Source of the DNA: Alectoria sarmentosa
Lineage: Eukaryota; Ascomycota; Lecanoromycetes; Lecanorales; Parmeliaceae
DNA length: 36,982 nt
Assembly (NCBI GenBank): GCA_009733775.1
Contig: WOGZ01000325.1
Span: forward strand, 1 to 36,982
Direction: 5' to 3'
The position numbers and the translations under genes were made by a program. Positions 1 to 11,399 of the stretch are shown here, piece by piece (position 1 is the first letter of the stretch; the number at the start of each line of letters is the position of its first letter). A model generated the notes under the pieces. The model was not told the DNA's origin. It searched no databases and saw nothing but the letters and a program-made list of their open reading frames with translations.

Positions 1-960
1 AAATAAATAAAGTAAAATTAATTATATTCGCGATTATTATAAAAACGTCGTTTATGATATAATTAAAATTAAATTTATTAATATCATAATCTTAAATTAT
101 TATCTTAATGTTAATAAAATAATATATAATCTTAATTTATTATTTATAAAAGTCGATCGAGAATAAAAAGCGAAAATAAAACTTTAAAATTTTAAATTCG
201 CAATAAATGTTAAAGATTTCAAAGAATTTATTTTTGTCTTTTACGCTCGCTTTATTATTGAAATTGTTTTTTTAAATCTTATTAATTTATTAAAACGAAA
301 TCATTTAAAAAGATTGATTTTTTAATGATTAAGAAATAAGATTATAAATGATATTATTTTTATCGATTTTTTTACCCTCATAATTCGATTATATTAATTT
401 AATATAAAATTTCGAATTAACGATAAAGCACGTAAGATTGTTTTCAAAAAAATAATGTTTAAAAAAACATTTACGATAATATCAAAAAATCGAAAAGATT
501 TTTTAATAACATCGAATTCACGTTTTTAAATTGAAAGAAATTAATTCATCGAATTTATAAAATTCGAAAATCGATATCAAATATTAAAACATTAAGCGTA
601 AGCGTTAAAGAAGTAAAAACGATATTATAAATGTTTAAAATTTAAATATAAATATTATAATAACAACGCTTTCGATACGTATAAATTCATTAAATAATTA
701 ACGAAAAAAAATATCATTATTAAATTAATAATTTTCGAATTCGAGATCTCAAAAATAAATATAAATTCTTTTTTCGAATTAAATTCGAGAAAATAAACTT
801 TTTTAATAAAATCGTTTTTAAAGAAATTAAAGATTAAATGCGCAAAAAAATAGAGTAATTATAAACGATAAATTCAAAAAATCTCGTTATCGTTACTCTC
901 TTCTTTTACGATTTCATTAAAAAATTAAAACAAAAAAAAAATTAAATTTTTATAAATATA
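1..960 (+). pseudogene. Probable gag region of element D (heavily decayed)
   Basis: This stretch precedes the protease remnant of D on the same strand, where gag is expected in a gypsy element. Short lysine- and arginine-rich stretches occur between stops, but I could not recognise a capsid or an intact CCHC zinc knuckle. The assignment rests on position, not on a motif. The left edge is the window edge, so the start is unknown. Confidence 0.35.
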
Positions 961-977
961 TATATATATAAAAAGAA

Positions 978-1260
978 TTGATTAATGCGAATTATTTAAT
1001 AAATATAAAAGTTTTAATAAAGAGTTTTATAAATACAAATTATGTTAAAAAATATAAATTATCAACGATGTCGTTAATTAAATCATATGAATTAAGATTA
1101 ATCGACGATAAATTGATATCGAATATTATATATATAACACGATTTCAATTTATGTTAAAAGATTACATTAAAGAATTATAATTTTTAATTATTTCATTAA
1201 ACAAATATGATATTATTTTAAAAATGTTATAAATGAAATTATATAATTTTTAGATATTTT
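978..1260 (+). pseudogene. Element D aspartic protease remnant
   Basis: An open stretch of 67 codons from 978 carries FINTNYVKKYKL followed by LRLIDDKL, the layout of gypsy proteases after the catalytic DSGA-type loop. It is followed, after the first stop, by SLNKYDIIL at about 1,196-1,225, which corresponds to the conserved 'KYDIILGMPWL' flap-to-end region. A stop replaces what is normally tryptophan, as expected from RIP. The catalytic Asp loop itself is not clearly visible. The RT remnant lies 0.5 kb downstream in the same direction. Confidence 0.65.
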
Positions 1261-1769
1261 TCGCAAAGAGATCTTTTATTTTTAATTTGAATTATTATAT
1301 AATTAATTAATTATTTATTATATTATCAATTTTTACGATTTATAATAAATTTTCGAAATTAAAAGAGAAGAAATATATAAAAGAAATTAACATTATTAAA
1401 ATTTTTATATATATTTTTATTCGCATAACGAAAAAAGAGAATAATTAAATATATATTATATAATTATAAAAAATTTCAAAAATTAACATACGAATTAAAA
1501 AATAAGAATCGTTTTTCAAAATTTATAATAAACGTCGTAATTATCACATCGAAAGATTATAAAAAGTTTTTTTAAAAGTTGCGAAAAGATTTAATTATAT
1601 TAAAAGAATTGAAAATCAAAATGCTCAAAACGTATTATAAATAAATTAACGTTTAAAATTCGATAAAAATTAATAAGTTTTCATTTATAAAAAAATGAAT
1701 TATTTTATCGAATTATAATTAAAAATAATATTATTTATTAAACGTGTTTATAAAATGTTAAAAAAATAA

Positions 1770-2486
1770 ATCATAATTATTAAAGATTATATCGAAAAGA
1801 TGTTAAAAAAGAATTATATTTAAGTAAATATTTCTTCGTATATAATTTTCGTATTAATTATAAAGAAATTCGATAATAATTTGCGCATTTGCGTGAATTA
1901 TCGTGCGCTAAACGCTTTAATTATTTAAAATCGAAATATATTTTTATTAATAAGAAATATTTTAACAAAATTATATATAATTAAATAATATATTAAATTC
2001 GACATAATTGTTATATTTAACGAAATTAAAATTAAAAAAAGATATAAAAAGAAAATAACGTTTTTGATAAAATATGATTTATTCGAATATATGATAATGT
2101 TTTTCGAATTGTGTAATGCGTTAAACATTTTTTAAGCTTTTATCAACGATGTTTTGCGCGAATATTTCGATATATTTTATTTTGCGTATTTGAACGACAT
2201 TTTAATTTATAATAATATTAAAAAAAAATATATTAATTATGTGAAAAAGATTTTTGAGAAATTATAATAAATTGATTTATATTTGAGTATTAATAAATGT
2301 GATTTTCATACGAAATAAATAAAATATTTCGAATTAATTATAATTATCGAAAATCTCAAAATGAAAATATAAAAAATTAAGACGATACGAAATTGAAAAA
2401 CGTTTAAATGCGTTAAAAATCTATAAATCTTTTTCGAATTCGCGAATTTTTATAAAAGGTTTATACACGAATATTTTAAAATCGCT
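1770..2486 (+). pseudogene. Element D reverse transcriptase remnant, cut by element A
   Basis: Successive RT blocks of the Ty3/gypsy class can be read on the plus strand with stops between them: a YIEKMLKKNYI block (about 1,780), LRICVNYRALNAL (about 1,885), YDLFEYMIMFFELCNAL (about 2,070-2,125), AFINDVLREYFDIF (about 2,140), and the catalytic block AYLNDILIY (about 2,184-2,210). The last corresponds to YLDDILIY with the first Asp changed to Asn, a G-to-A change that would abolish catalysis. The post-RT block FANFYKRFIHEYFKIA ends at 2,486. The protein resumes at 10,749 in the same frame, in the linker to RNase H. Confidence in family is high because five blocks occur in order. Confidence 0.92.
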
Positions 2487-2491
2487 ACGTT

Positions 2492-2652
2492 TATTATAAG
2501 CGTACTTTACTTAATTTTATCGAGCCTATCGATTCTAGCGTAATTTAAAAATTTATATATAATCGACCTTTTTTTCTTTTACATAGTTTTTTAAATTTAT
2601 TATTTTCATTATATACACTTATATAATTTTAAATTTTATATTAATTCTGATA
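2492..2652 (+). repeat. Element A left LTR
   Basis: This 161-bp copy starts TATTATAAGCG and is recognisably the same as 4,020-4,197, 8,970-9,147, 10,588-10,748 and, inverted, 33,281-33,468. It is followed by TTATAATAAGT, the same bases that follow the left LTR of element B, so the LTR/internal junction is well placed. The terminal TG and CA have been changed to TA and TA by G-to-A and C-to-T mutation. Confidence 0.85.
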
Positions 2653-4019
2653 TTATAATAAGTCTTTTTCGTATATTTATTCGACGAAGAAAATTAACGA
2701 ATTTTCATTACTTACTCGAAGCAAGCGATCGAGTTTAATAAAAAACACGTTAAATCTTTCTATCATATAAACACACCACATTCAAAAAAAAACCCTTTAT
2801 CGTAATTTACATCGTTCGAAAGAATTTATATCACATTATTTAGATTTTCAACGATAGTCCGATTCATCAAAAAACGAGTTTTATATCGTTTTTTAAAAAT
2901 AATCTTTTTCGCTTCGCGCTATCAAGTTTTTTTATAAAAAATCGACGATAATATAATAAAAACTTATTATATACGTGACGAAACTAAAAGAATATTATTT
3001 AAATAATACGATGTTTTAACGATAATTCAATAAATGAATAAACGATTAAATAGCATTTTTTCACATTTTAGATATCAAAATCGAATTTCTTTATCATATA
3101 AGAAATTGTTAAACATTTTAAATCATATTCATCGTTATTTTATTAACATTCGACGGAGTTTGATATTATTAAAAGAATATTATTTAAAACACTCACATTT
3201 TTTACGACGATTCGATTGATTCAAAACCGAAATTGTTATCGTTTTCGTTAAAAAATTTACAATAATCTTCATCAAGCACATTTCTTCCGCCACAAAAAAT
3301 AAAACGTCTCATAAATTTGACTTAATAAGATTTATTCTTGTTGAGAAATTTGTTCGAGAAGTTTATTCTTAACACTTTATTCGAAAACATCGAAATTCTT
3401 ATATAATAACACATTATGACTTCTTTTTAACAAAATATTACATTAATATCAAAATACGTTTTTTTATAACGACGATTATTTATATATCGTAATTAGTTTT
3501 ATTTTATATACGAAGATCTATATACTCATTATTCGTTTTTTAATTCGTTACAATTACGCATATTATAAATATAACGCTTTTTGTTTACTAAAAGCTTTTA
3601 TCAACGATTTTAAAATAATTAATTGAAGAGACAACTTACAAATCAAGAATTATAAAGTTAAGAATCACATAATAGTTTTACATTTTCTTTTTTGTCTTCG
3701 CTACGAGATCTTGAAGTGTTGAAAACATATCGACAATTTCAACAATAAAAGAATTAATCGAAGAATCAGTCTTCAAATCAGAAATCATAAGATTAAAAAT
3801 CATTTAATAACATTACATCTTTTTTTCCGTTTTCATTACGAGATCTTGAAGCGCTGAGAATATATCGATTTTTTAAAACATATAAATTTAAAGCATATAA
3901 AACATTTTTATTATCTTTATCACGATTTAAATAATCAATTAAATTAATATTTAATTTTAAATTATTACATTTATTTATTTTCAATAATATTAATAAATTT
4001 AAATTCGAGAATTGAAAAT
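2653..4019 (+). repeat. Element A leader region, duplicated in element B (4,198-5,290)
   Basis: This segment lies between the A left LTR and the B insertion point and matches the equivalent region of B over its length, with extra sequence in A. Shared landmarks are the AAGCGATCGAG stretch (about 2,723 and 4,262), the CTTCGCTTC stretch (about 2,912 and 4,445) and the CGAGATCT...ATATCGATTTTTTAAAA stretch (about 3,839 and 5,070). A 61-codon open stretch at 3,034-3,219 ends KEYYLKHSH, resembling KKYYLKYSH in the element C open frame at 35,942-36,238, so it is probably protein debris. I recognise no domain. A gene-free leader of more than 1 kb before a gag-like region is unusual. Confidence 0.6.
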
Positions 4020-4197
4020 TGTTATAAGCGTATTTTACTTATATTTTATTTAGCTTTATCGACTTTATCGATTTTATCGATTTTAACGTGATTTAAAAAC
4101 TTATATATAAATCTTTCTCTTTTATATATAATTTTCTAGATTTATTATCCTCATTATATACACTTATATAATCTTAAATTTTATATTGATTTTAACA
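4020..4197 (+). repeat. Element B left LTR
   Basis: This 178-bp LTR begins TGTTATAAGCG and ends GATTTTAACA, the best-preserved termini of the family in this window. It has the same length as the right copy at 8,970-9,147. A (T)CGATTTTA(T) run within it distinguishes B LTRs from the shorter A LTRs. Confidence 0.88.
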
Positions 4198-5289
4198 TTA
4201 TAATAAGTTTTTTTCGTATTTTCGACGAAGAAAATATACGAGTTTTTTATTTGCTCAAGATAAGCGATCGAGTTTGATAAAAAACACATTAAGTCTTTTT
4301 ATTATATAGATATTTCAAATTTAAAAAAAACCTTCATCGTAATTTATATCGTTTGAAAGAATATATATTATATTATTTAGGCTTTTAACAGCAGTTCAAT
4401 TTATCAAAAAACGAATTTTATATCGTTTTTTAAAAATATTCTTCTTCGCTTCACACTTCTTAATATCATATTTATTTAACTTTATTATTATTTCATTAAC
4501 ATTCGATGAAGCTTAATATAATCGAAAGAATATTATTTAAAACACTCACATTTTTTACGATGACTCGATTAATTTAAAAACGAGACTTTTATCGCTCTCG
4601 CAAGAAAATTTATCATTAATATTATATTTATTACGCATATTATAAAATCTATCTTCGCCGCAAAGAGTAAAATATCTCACGAATTTAATTTAATAAAATT
4701 CATTTTTATTAAGAGTTTTATTCAAAAGAATTCATTTTTAATATTTTATTCGAAAAAATATATCGAAATTTTTATATAATACATTATAAATTCTTTTTAA
4801 CAATTTATATTAATATCAAAATACGTTTTTTTATAGCGACGATTATTTATATATCGTGATTAACTTTATTTTATATATGAAAATTTATATACTCGTTATT
4901 CGCCTCTCAATTTATCACGATTACGCATATCACAAATATAACGCTCTTTATTTACTAAAAGCCTTTATTAGCGATTTTAAAAGAATCGATCAAAGAGTCA
5001 GTCTTTAAATCAAAAGTCACAAAATTAAGAATTATATAATAATTTTGCATTTTCTTCTCCGTCTTCGCTACGAGATCTCGAAACGTTAAAAATATATCGA
5101 TTTTTTAAAATATATAAATTTAAAACATATGATTTTAAAGTATATGAAATATTCTTATCATCTTTATCACGATTTAAATAATTAATTAAATTAATATTCA
5201 ATTTTAAATTATTAAATTTATTTGTTTTTAATAATATTGATAGATCAAAATTCGAGAATTAAAAACTACGAATTTAAAACAAGCTTTTT

Positions 5290-6120
5290 TTTAATAAAAA
5301 TCATTATTTTATTGACGCATTTCAAATTAATTATATTATATTATAATTTAATAAAAAGATAAGCGAGTATACGATATATAAACGTCGAAACGCAATTACG
5401 AATTTATATCTCTCGATCGACGATGTTTTGAATCAACTTAGCGATTTATATAAAACATTATTACGTATTTTATATAAGATAAATAATTATATATTTAATA
5501 ATTTTAAATAAAAAATTAAATAATCATTTCTCGAATTTTATATAAAATTTATAAAATATAATAAAAATTAATTAAAACGTTAATTGATAAAATGCTTAAA
5601 AAATAATATAATTAAACGATTATAAAAAGCATATATAATAATAAGCATCGAATAAGATTAAACACTTTTATAGCATAAAAAATATTTAATACGAATTAAT
5701 TTTTATTAACGACTCAGCGTAAAAAAAGAAGCATAAATAAAAATATATCAAAAAATAATCGTATTCGCTAAATAATACGTTAAGGCAAGATTTGAAACTG
5801 TATATAAAAATCGTAACAAATATATCATTATTTCTCGTTTTAATTTAAAAGAATATCGACGTTAAAAAGATTTTGAATTGCTTCGCAGTTAAGAATAAAG
5901 TTATATATCAATCAAATTTATTAACATTTAACTTAGTTGAGAGATTTGATATCGTTAAAATAATATACGATTTAAATTCGAAGATTCAAATTAATATCAA
6001 CAATAAGAAAGATATAATATAACGCATTTTTAATATTTTATACGATTAATCAATTAATATACGATTTGATAAAACATCAAATATATTATTTTTGAACGAT
6101 TTAAATCGATTTCTTATTTA
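5290..6120 (+). pseudogene. Element B gag-like region
   Basis: Decayed plus-strand coding sequence is repeated in A at about 9,150-9,960. Between stops it reads QLSDLYKTLL (about 5,435), FLEFYIKFIKYNKN (about 5,530) and SRFNLKEYRR (about 5,835). The 'FxxFYxxFxxxxxN' block and its spacing resemble capsid regions of fungal gypsy Gag proteins. That match is from memory of the family and is weak. No zinc knuckle is visible. Confidence 0.4.
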
Positions 6121-6149
6121 AAAGATGCGCCTTAAATTCGTATTTATCA

Positions 6150-6650
6150 AAAACTCATTAATCAATAATAACGTTATGTGAGATTTATTAAGCATAAAGT
6201 TTTTATGAATATATGCATAAACGATGTTCGAAAGCATATTAAGTTATTCAATTAATCTCATTATCGTCGTTAATAATTTTATTCGATTTCGCATAAATGA
6301 TATTTTATGAAAAAAGACACTTGAAAATTATATCGAATATACGATATTTAAATAAGATTTAACGTTTGCGGCTCGAAATCGACTAAATTAATCAAATCGC
6401 ATCATTTAACGATTTCTTTTTTGTTTAAAAATCAAACTTCATATATCATTTTATAATTAAATGCTCACATAATTATAACTTCTTCATTTATTAAAGAAAT
6501 CTCTTCGAAATTGAAATTTCATGACGTTATAATATCAAGCTCGCGACGAAATTATTAATAAACGTTTTAAATATAATATTAATGTTGCTATCGTCGTCGA
6601 AGAAAGAAACGTTATTAAAACATCAAAATTTCAATTAGAAAATTATATCA
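6150..6650 (+). repeat. Element B internal direct repeat, copy 1
   Basis: Landmarks in order are a CATAAACGATGTTCGAAAGCATA stretch (about 6,208), TTATCGTCGTTAA, AAGATTTAACGTTTGCG, and AATATCAAGCTCGCGACGA followed by TCGTCG. The same series recurs at about 8,340-8,830 in B, once in A (about 9,960-10,440), and inverted at 33,630-34,060 and 36,240-36,680 in C. Element C also has two copies, so the duplication is ancestral to B and C. Confidence 0.75.
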
Positions 6651-8339
6651 TTTCAATTATACGTCAATTCTTCAAAAGATTACATTATATAAAAAAATAT
6701 ATATTATAATATTCTCGTTCTTCGTTATATTTCAAACGAATAAAAAACGAGTGTTTTGAATTATTTTAAAAATAATTTTCTTCGCTTCGCTTTCTCGCAA
6801 CAATTTAATAATGAAATAATTAAACATTTTATCGAATCACATTTATTCGAAAAATTATATTTGATATTTTATATGTTTTTTACGACGAATCAAACGATTA
6901 AGAAATAACGTTATTATTATCTTCGAAAAAAATAACATCACGAAGTTTACAACGAAACCTTTATCAAAATTTCAACATAATTTAAAACATATTAAGTTTT
7001 GACATTCAGAAATTAAAGAGACACATTTAACATTAATTTATCGTCTTTTTAAATCAAATTTTTATTTTTATTTTAAATTAGCATATTAAAAGAAAGAAAA
7101 TATTATCGCTACATTTATCACATTTTTATTCGAAATCCTACATTTATTTTACGAAGAAATCAAATTTTAAAAAATTATTATCTCTCTTTTTTTAAAGTCG
7201 TCTTTATAGTATTAAATTATCAAAAATCTTTTTAACATTGCTTTATTAAATTTGAAAAGCATATTAAAATCGATTTCTTTATTGAGTTATCGATTTATTA
7301 TAATAATTATAATTTTTTATAAAAATCGTCTCATCATTTTTATATCTTTTTTTATTTCATAATTATATATTTTATTCACATTACAATTTAAGAATCTCGC
7401 TGTAATTGAATTCAAATATATTTCAATTAATAACGATTTAAATATTATTCGATACATTAAATGCTTATTAAAATTTGCGCGGCGCAGCATATATGTGATA
7501 TTAAAGCAATCGATATATAAATTTCATTAAATATATAAAAGCATTAATAATTAAATTCAAGAAACAATCATAAAAAAATTTAAAATCAATTATACAAACT
7601 TCGCAATTGTCTATTTTATATTATAAATATATTATTTATTCAATCTCATTTTCATCGATTAGTCGATTATTAAGTTATAATTAAATAATTATATACGATA
7701 AATTCTCTTATAAGCATTATAAAGAAGTATTCGACTTCAAAAATAAACTTTATAATTATATTCGAAATCATAAACTTCTCTCTATCAAAAGCATTACGAT
7801 TTATAAATTTGATTTAACGCAACTCTTTATTTTTAAAACGACATTTAACGATGCGAATATTATTATTAAAAAAAAGAGAATATGTTGCAATACATATACA
7901 CGTTTCGCAATAACATTTTTCTTCGCTATTAAAAATATAACGTTTTACGATTTTGATCTATTAGCACTCATCTTTACTAAAAATATTATTTTAAAAACTT
8001 TATTATTATTATCGTTATCATCTTATCGAGCAATGTTATTTTCATTATTTATTTATAAATTTTATAAAAAGTTATATTTTATAATTATTAATTTATATAT
8101 GCGTTATGCTTTATTAAGTAAGTCTCGACGCATTATAATTATACGTATTATAAATATATTTTCTATCATATTTATTCAAAATCTTTATAAGCGATTTGAT
8201 AAAAAAAAACGAGTTATTTTTATATTAAACAAGATTTATAATTTCTTATTTGATTGTTAAAAATCTCATTTCAAATGTTTGAATTCGACTATTAAAATTA
8301 CATTATTCATTATTATAAAATCGAACATTTAAACATTTA
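6651..8339 (+). other. Element B middle segment, decayed, no recognised domain
   Basis: About 1.7 kb between the two internal repeats is absent from A and present, inverted, in C (about 34,070-36,230). An open stretch at 8,033-8,260 (75 codons, Ile/Tyr/Lys-rich) is probably chance or debris. Around 6,770-6,890 the plus strand reads SHLFEKLYLIFYMFFTTN, matching SHLFEKSIYEVFNFFTTN in element C. That conservation between copies indicates former coding sequence on this strand. I do not recognise the protein family. Confidence 0.5.
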
Positions 8340-8830
8340 TTATATAATTATTCGATTATATAAAATTTATTAAATATAACGTTTTTATTAATATATATAT
8401 AAACGATGTTCGAAAGTATATCATATCGTTAATTAACTTCGTTATCGTCGTTAAAACACTTATACGAGTTCGTACTTTTACATCTTAATAGAGAAAGTTA
8501 TCGAGAGATTTATATCAAATTATGCGACGTTTGAATAAGATTTAACATTTGCGATTCGAAATCAATCGAATTAATCAAATCGTATTATTTTATTAATTTT
8601 TTATAATTACGATATCAGAGTTTAAAAGAATTATTATATTATCAAAACATCAAATTGCGTTTATAATCACAATTTATTCATTTTTACATTAATTTTTTTA
8701 ATTTTTGAAATTTTATAACGTTATAATATCAAGCTCGCGACGAGACTATCAGCGAACGTTTTAAATATAAAATCGATATCGTCGTCGTCGCCGAAAAAGA
8801 ACGTTGTTAAAGCATTAAAAAGGCTTTATT
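8340..8830 (+). repeat. Element B internal direct repeat, copy 2
   Basis: Second copy of the block described at 6,150-6,650, with the same landmarks (ATATAAACGATGTTCGAAAG at about 8,395, CAAGCTCGCGACGA at about 8,730, TCGTCGTCGTCG at about 8,778). It is followed by GCATGCATGCATAGCGATTC (about 8,856), a stretch also found at about 10,465 in A and, diverged and inverted, near 33,560 in C. Confidence 0.75.
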
Positions 8831-8969
8831 TTTATTAATATTTTCAACCAGCGAGCATGCATGCATAGCGATTCTATTTAATAAAACTTATGACTTTCGT
8901 GTCACTAATAAAAAAGATTTATATCGATTTATAGCGATAAAGATTATCGTTATTCGAAGAAGGGAATAA

Positions 8970-9147
8970 TGTTATAAGCGTATTTTATTTATATTTTACT
9001 TAACCCTATCGATTTTATCGATTTTATTAATTTTAACGTAATTTAAAAACTTATATATAAATTTTTCTCTTTTATATATAAATTTTTAAACTTATTATTC
9101 TCGTTATATACACTTATATAATCTTAAACTTTATATTAATTTTAATA
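8970..9147 (+). repeat. Element B right LTR
   Basis: 178 bp, beginning TGTTATAAGCG and ending TTTTAATA. It is preceded by the purine-rich AGAAGGGAATAA tract, the expected plus-strand primer site of an LTR element, which sets orientation to plus. Confidence 0.88.
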
Positions 9148-9152
9148 AAGAT

Positions 9153-10587
9153 TATTACTTTATCGATGCATTTTAAATTAATTACGTAATATCACGATTT
9201 AGTGAAAAGATTAGCGAGCATATAATATATAAATATCGAAACGCAATTACGAATTTATATCTCTCGATCGACGATGTTTTAAATTAACTTAGCGATCTTT
9301 ATAAAACATTATCACATATCGAATATGAAATAAATTAGCATATTTATAAAGATCTTAAATAAAGAGTCGAATAGTCATTTTCGAAATTTTATATAAAATT
9401 TATAAGATATATCGTTAATGATTAATTATAAAAACGTTAATTAATAAAATGTTTAAAAGATAATATTATTAAATGATTATAAGAGACATATATAATAATA
9501 AGCATCGAACGAAATTAAACATTTTTATAATATAAAAAATATTTAATATAAGTTAATTTTTATTAACGACTTAATATAAAAAAAAACGTTATTAAAAAGT
9601 CGAATATATTCGTTAAACAATACGCTAAAGTAAAATTTAAGATTATATATAAAAATTGTAACAAATACGTTATTATTTCTCATTTTAATTTAAAAGAATA
9701 TCGACGTTGAAAAAATCTTGAATTGCTCGACAGTTAAAAGCAAAATCATATATTAATTAAATTTATTAACATTTAACTCAATTGAGAGACCTAATATCGT
9801 CAAAATAACATATAATTTAATTGTAAAATTAGCTCAAATTCGTGATTTTTAGTTATTATTATAAATTAACATTAGTAATAAAAGAGACACGATATCAAAT
9901 AGTATATAATTCGATAAAATATCGAATATGTTATTTTTAAACGATTTGATTTTATTCGAAGTCTTTTAAATATATTATATAAAATTTATTAAGTATAACA
10001 CTTTTATTAATATATGTATAAACGATATTCGAAAATATATTATATCGTTAATTAATTTCATTATCGCTATTGATAATTTTATTCGATTTTGCATAATAAA
10101 CATTTCATAAAAAAAACATTCGAAAGTTATATAAAAAACACGATGTTTAAATAAGATTTAACGTTTACGACTCGAAATTAGTCGAATTAATTAAATTATA
10201 TCATTTCAAGATTTGTTTCGTAATTGCGATATCGAATTTAAAAAAATTATTGTGTTATTAAAATATCGAATTGCGTTTATAATCATCATTTGCTTATTTT
10301 TATATTAATCTTTTTCATTTTTAACGTCTTATAACGTTATGATATTAGATTCGCGATAAAATTATCAGCGAACGTTACAAATATGATATTGTCGTCGTCG
10401 TCGTCGTCGAAGAAAAGAATAATACTGAAACATCAAAATTGTTTTATTTAAATTGATTTTCTTAGCATGCATGCATAGCGATTCTTTTATATAAAAATTA
10501 TATATGATTTTCATTAACGTTATCGATAAAAAAGACTTATATCGACTTATAACGATAAAGGTTATCGTTATTCAAAGAGGGGAATAA
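9153..10587 (+). other. Element A internal region, right part (gag-like plus a single internal repeat)
   Basis: After the AAGAT target duplication, element A resumes with the gag-like sequence also seen at 5,290-6,120 in B. It passes directly into one copy of the internal repeat (about 9,960-10,440) and then the 3' untranslated part. The 2.2 kb that separates the two internal repeats in B is missing. A perfect (TCG)6 run lies at 10,392-10,409. The tract AAAGAGGGGAATAA (10,574-10,587) directly before the LTR is the polypurine tract. Confidence 0.7.
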
Positions 10588-10748
10588 TGTTATAAACGTA
10601 TTTTATTTAATCTTATCGAGCTTATCGACTTTAACGTAATTTAGAAACTTATATATAATCGATTTTTCTTTCTTTTATATAATTTTCTAAACTTATTATC
10701 CTCGTTATATATATTTATATAATCTTAAATTTTATACTGATTTTAATA
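10588..10748 (+). repeat. Element A right LTR
   Basis: 161 bp, exactly the length of the left copy at 2,492-2,652. It starts TGTTATAAACG and ends GATTTTAATA. The next five bases, GCGTT, are the right copy of the target duplication, after which the gypsy reading frame of D continues. Confidence 0.87.
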
Positions 10749-11290
10749 GCGTTATTATTCAATTTCACGCGCATTGAATAAAAGTTCTTTATATTTCTTT
10801 AAACATTAAATAATTTAAAACAAAAAACATTTAAAGAATTAAAAAAGGCTTTTACGAGTGCGTTTATTTTTATTTATTTCGATTTCAATAAAGAAACGTG
10901 AGTTGAAATCGATATTTTCGATTATATAATAATTATCGTGCTTTCTCAAATAAATAATTAAGATATTTTACGTTTAATTGTTTTTATGTTAAAAAAAATG
11001 TCGTTTTAAAAATGCAATTACGAAATTTATAATAAAGAATTATTAATCATTATACGTATTTTCGAGAAATAACATTTAAAATTAATCGAAATATTTATCG
11101 AAAATTTGATTAAATTTTTTATAAATTATAAAAATTTCGAATATTTTATAATAACGAAGTAATTAAATCGAAGACAAACACGTTAAGCGAAATTTCTCTT
11201 TAAATTCAATTTTCGTATTATATATAAATCGAAAAAGTAAAGCATCAAATCAAACAATTTGATTCGTCGAATCGGCGATCTTTTAAAAAA
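10749..11290 (+). pseudogene. Element D RNase H remnant
   Basis: The plus strand reads KAFTSAFIFIYFDFNKET (about 10,845), VEIDIFDYIIIIVLSQ (about 10,912), KKMSF-KCNYEIYNKELL (about 10,995-11,045), YKNFEYFI (about 11,130) and LNRR (about 11,165). These correspond in order to the gypsy-type RNase H blocks (FDPxxxxxVETDASDYAIAGVLSQ; CNYEIYDKELLAII; TDHKNLEYF; LNRRQARWAEFL). The frame joins the RT block ending at 2,486 without a shift once element A is excised. The catalytic region retains ID but has an IFD in place of the usual ASD. Confidence 0.92.
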
Positions 11291-11399
11291 TGACATTAAT
11301 GATAAAAAATAACATTAACATCAAATGTTTTTAAAAACAAAGTATTTAAAAATAAAAATATAACAAGCGTTAAATCTCGCGTCTTTATTTTTAAACGAA

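Larger units (their letters stand above)
4020..9147 (+). mobile_element. Element B: same family as A, nested inside A
   Basis: B has two 178-bp LTRs (4,020-4,197 with intact TG...CA, and 8,970-9,147 with TG...TA). The flanking pentamers are AAAAT (4,015-4,019) and AAGAT (9,148-9,152), a target duplication with one RIP-type difference. An AGAAGGGAATAA tract abuts the right LTR. The order is leader (4,198-5,290), gag-like region (5,290-6,120), first internal repeat (about 6,150-6,650), middle segment, second internal repeat (about 8,340-8,830), 3' untranslated part. The LTR length differs from A, so A and B are different subfamily members. I found no reverse transcriptase blocks, so the family may be non-autonomous or too decayed. 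Confidence 0.85.
2492..10748 (+). mobile_element. Element A: LTR retrotransposon of an unrecognised family, inserted in D
   Basis: Two 161-bp LTRs (2,492-2,652 and 10,588-10,748) bound this element. They begin TATTATAAG / TGTTATAAA and end GATA / AATA, RIP-altered forms of TGTTATAA...AACA. Immediate flanks are ACGTT (2,487-2,491) and GCGTT (10,749-10,753), a 5-bp target duplication with one G/A difference. A purine-rich tract precedes the right LTR, giving plus orientation. Element B is inserted within it, so A's own sequence is only about 3.1 kb: 2,492-4,019 plus 9,153-10,748. Compared with B it lacks about 2.2 kb of interior. No RT motifs were found in A. Confidence 0.85.

Noticed and set aside
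10392..10409. (TCG)6 run as a possible regulatory array or CRISPR-like repeat
   Set aside because: It is a simple microsatellite within the internal repeat of the A/B/C family, with no spacers.
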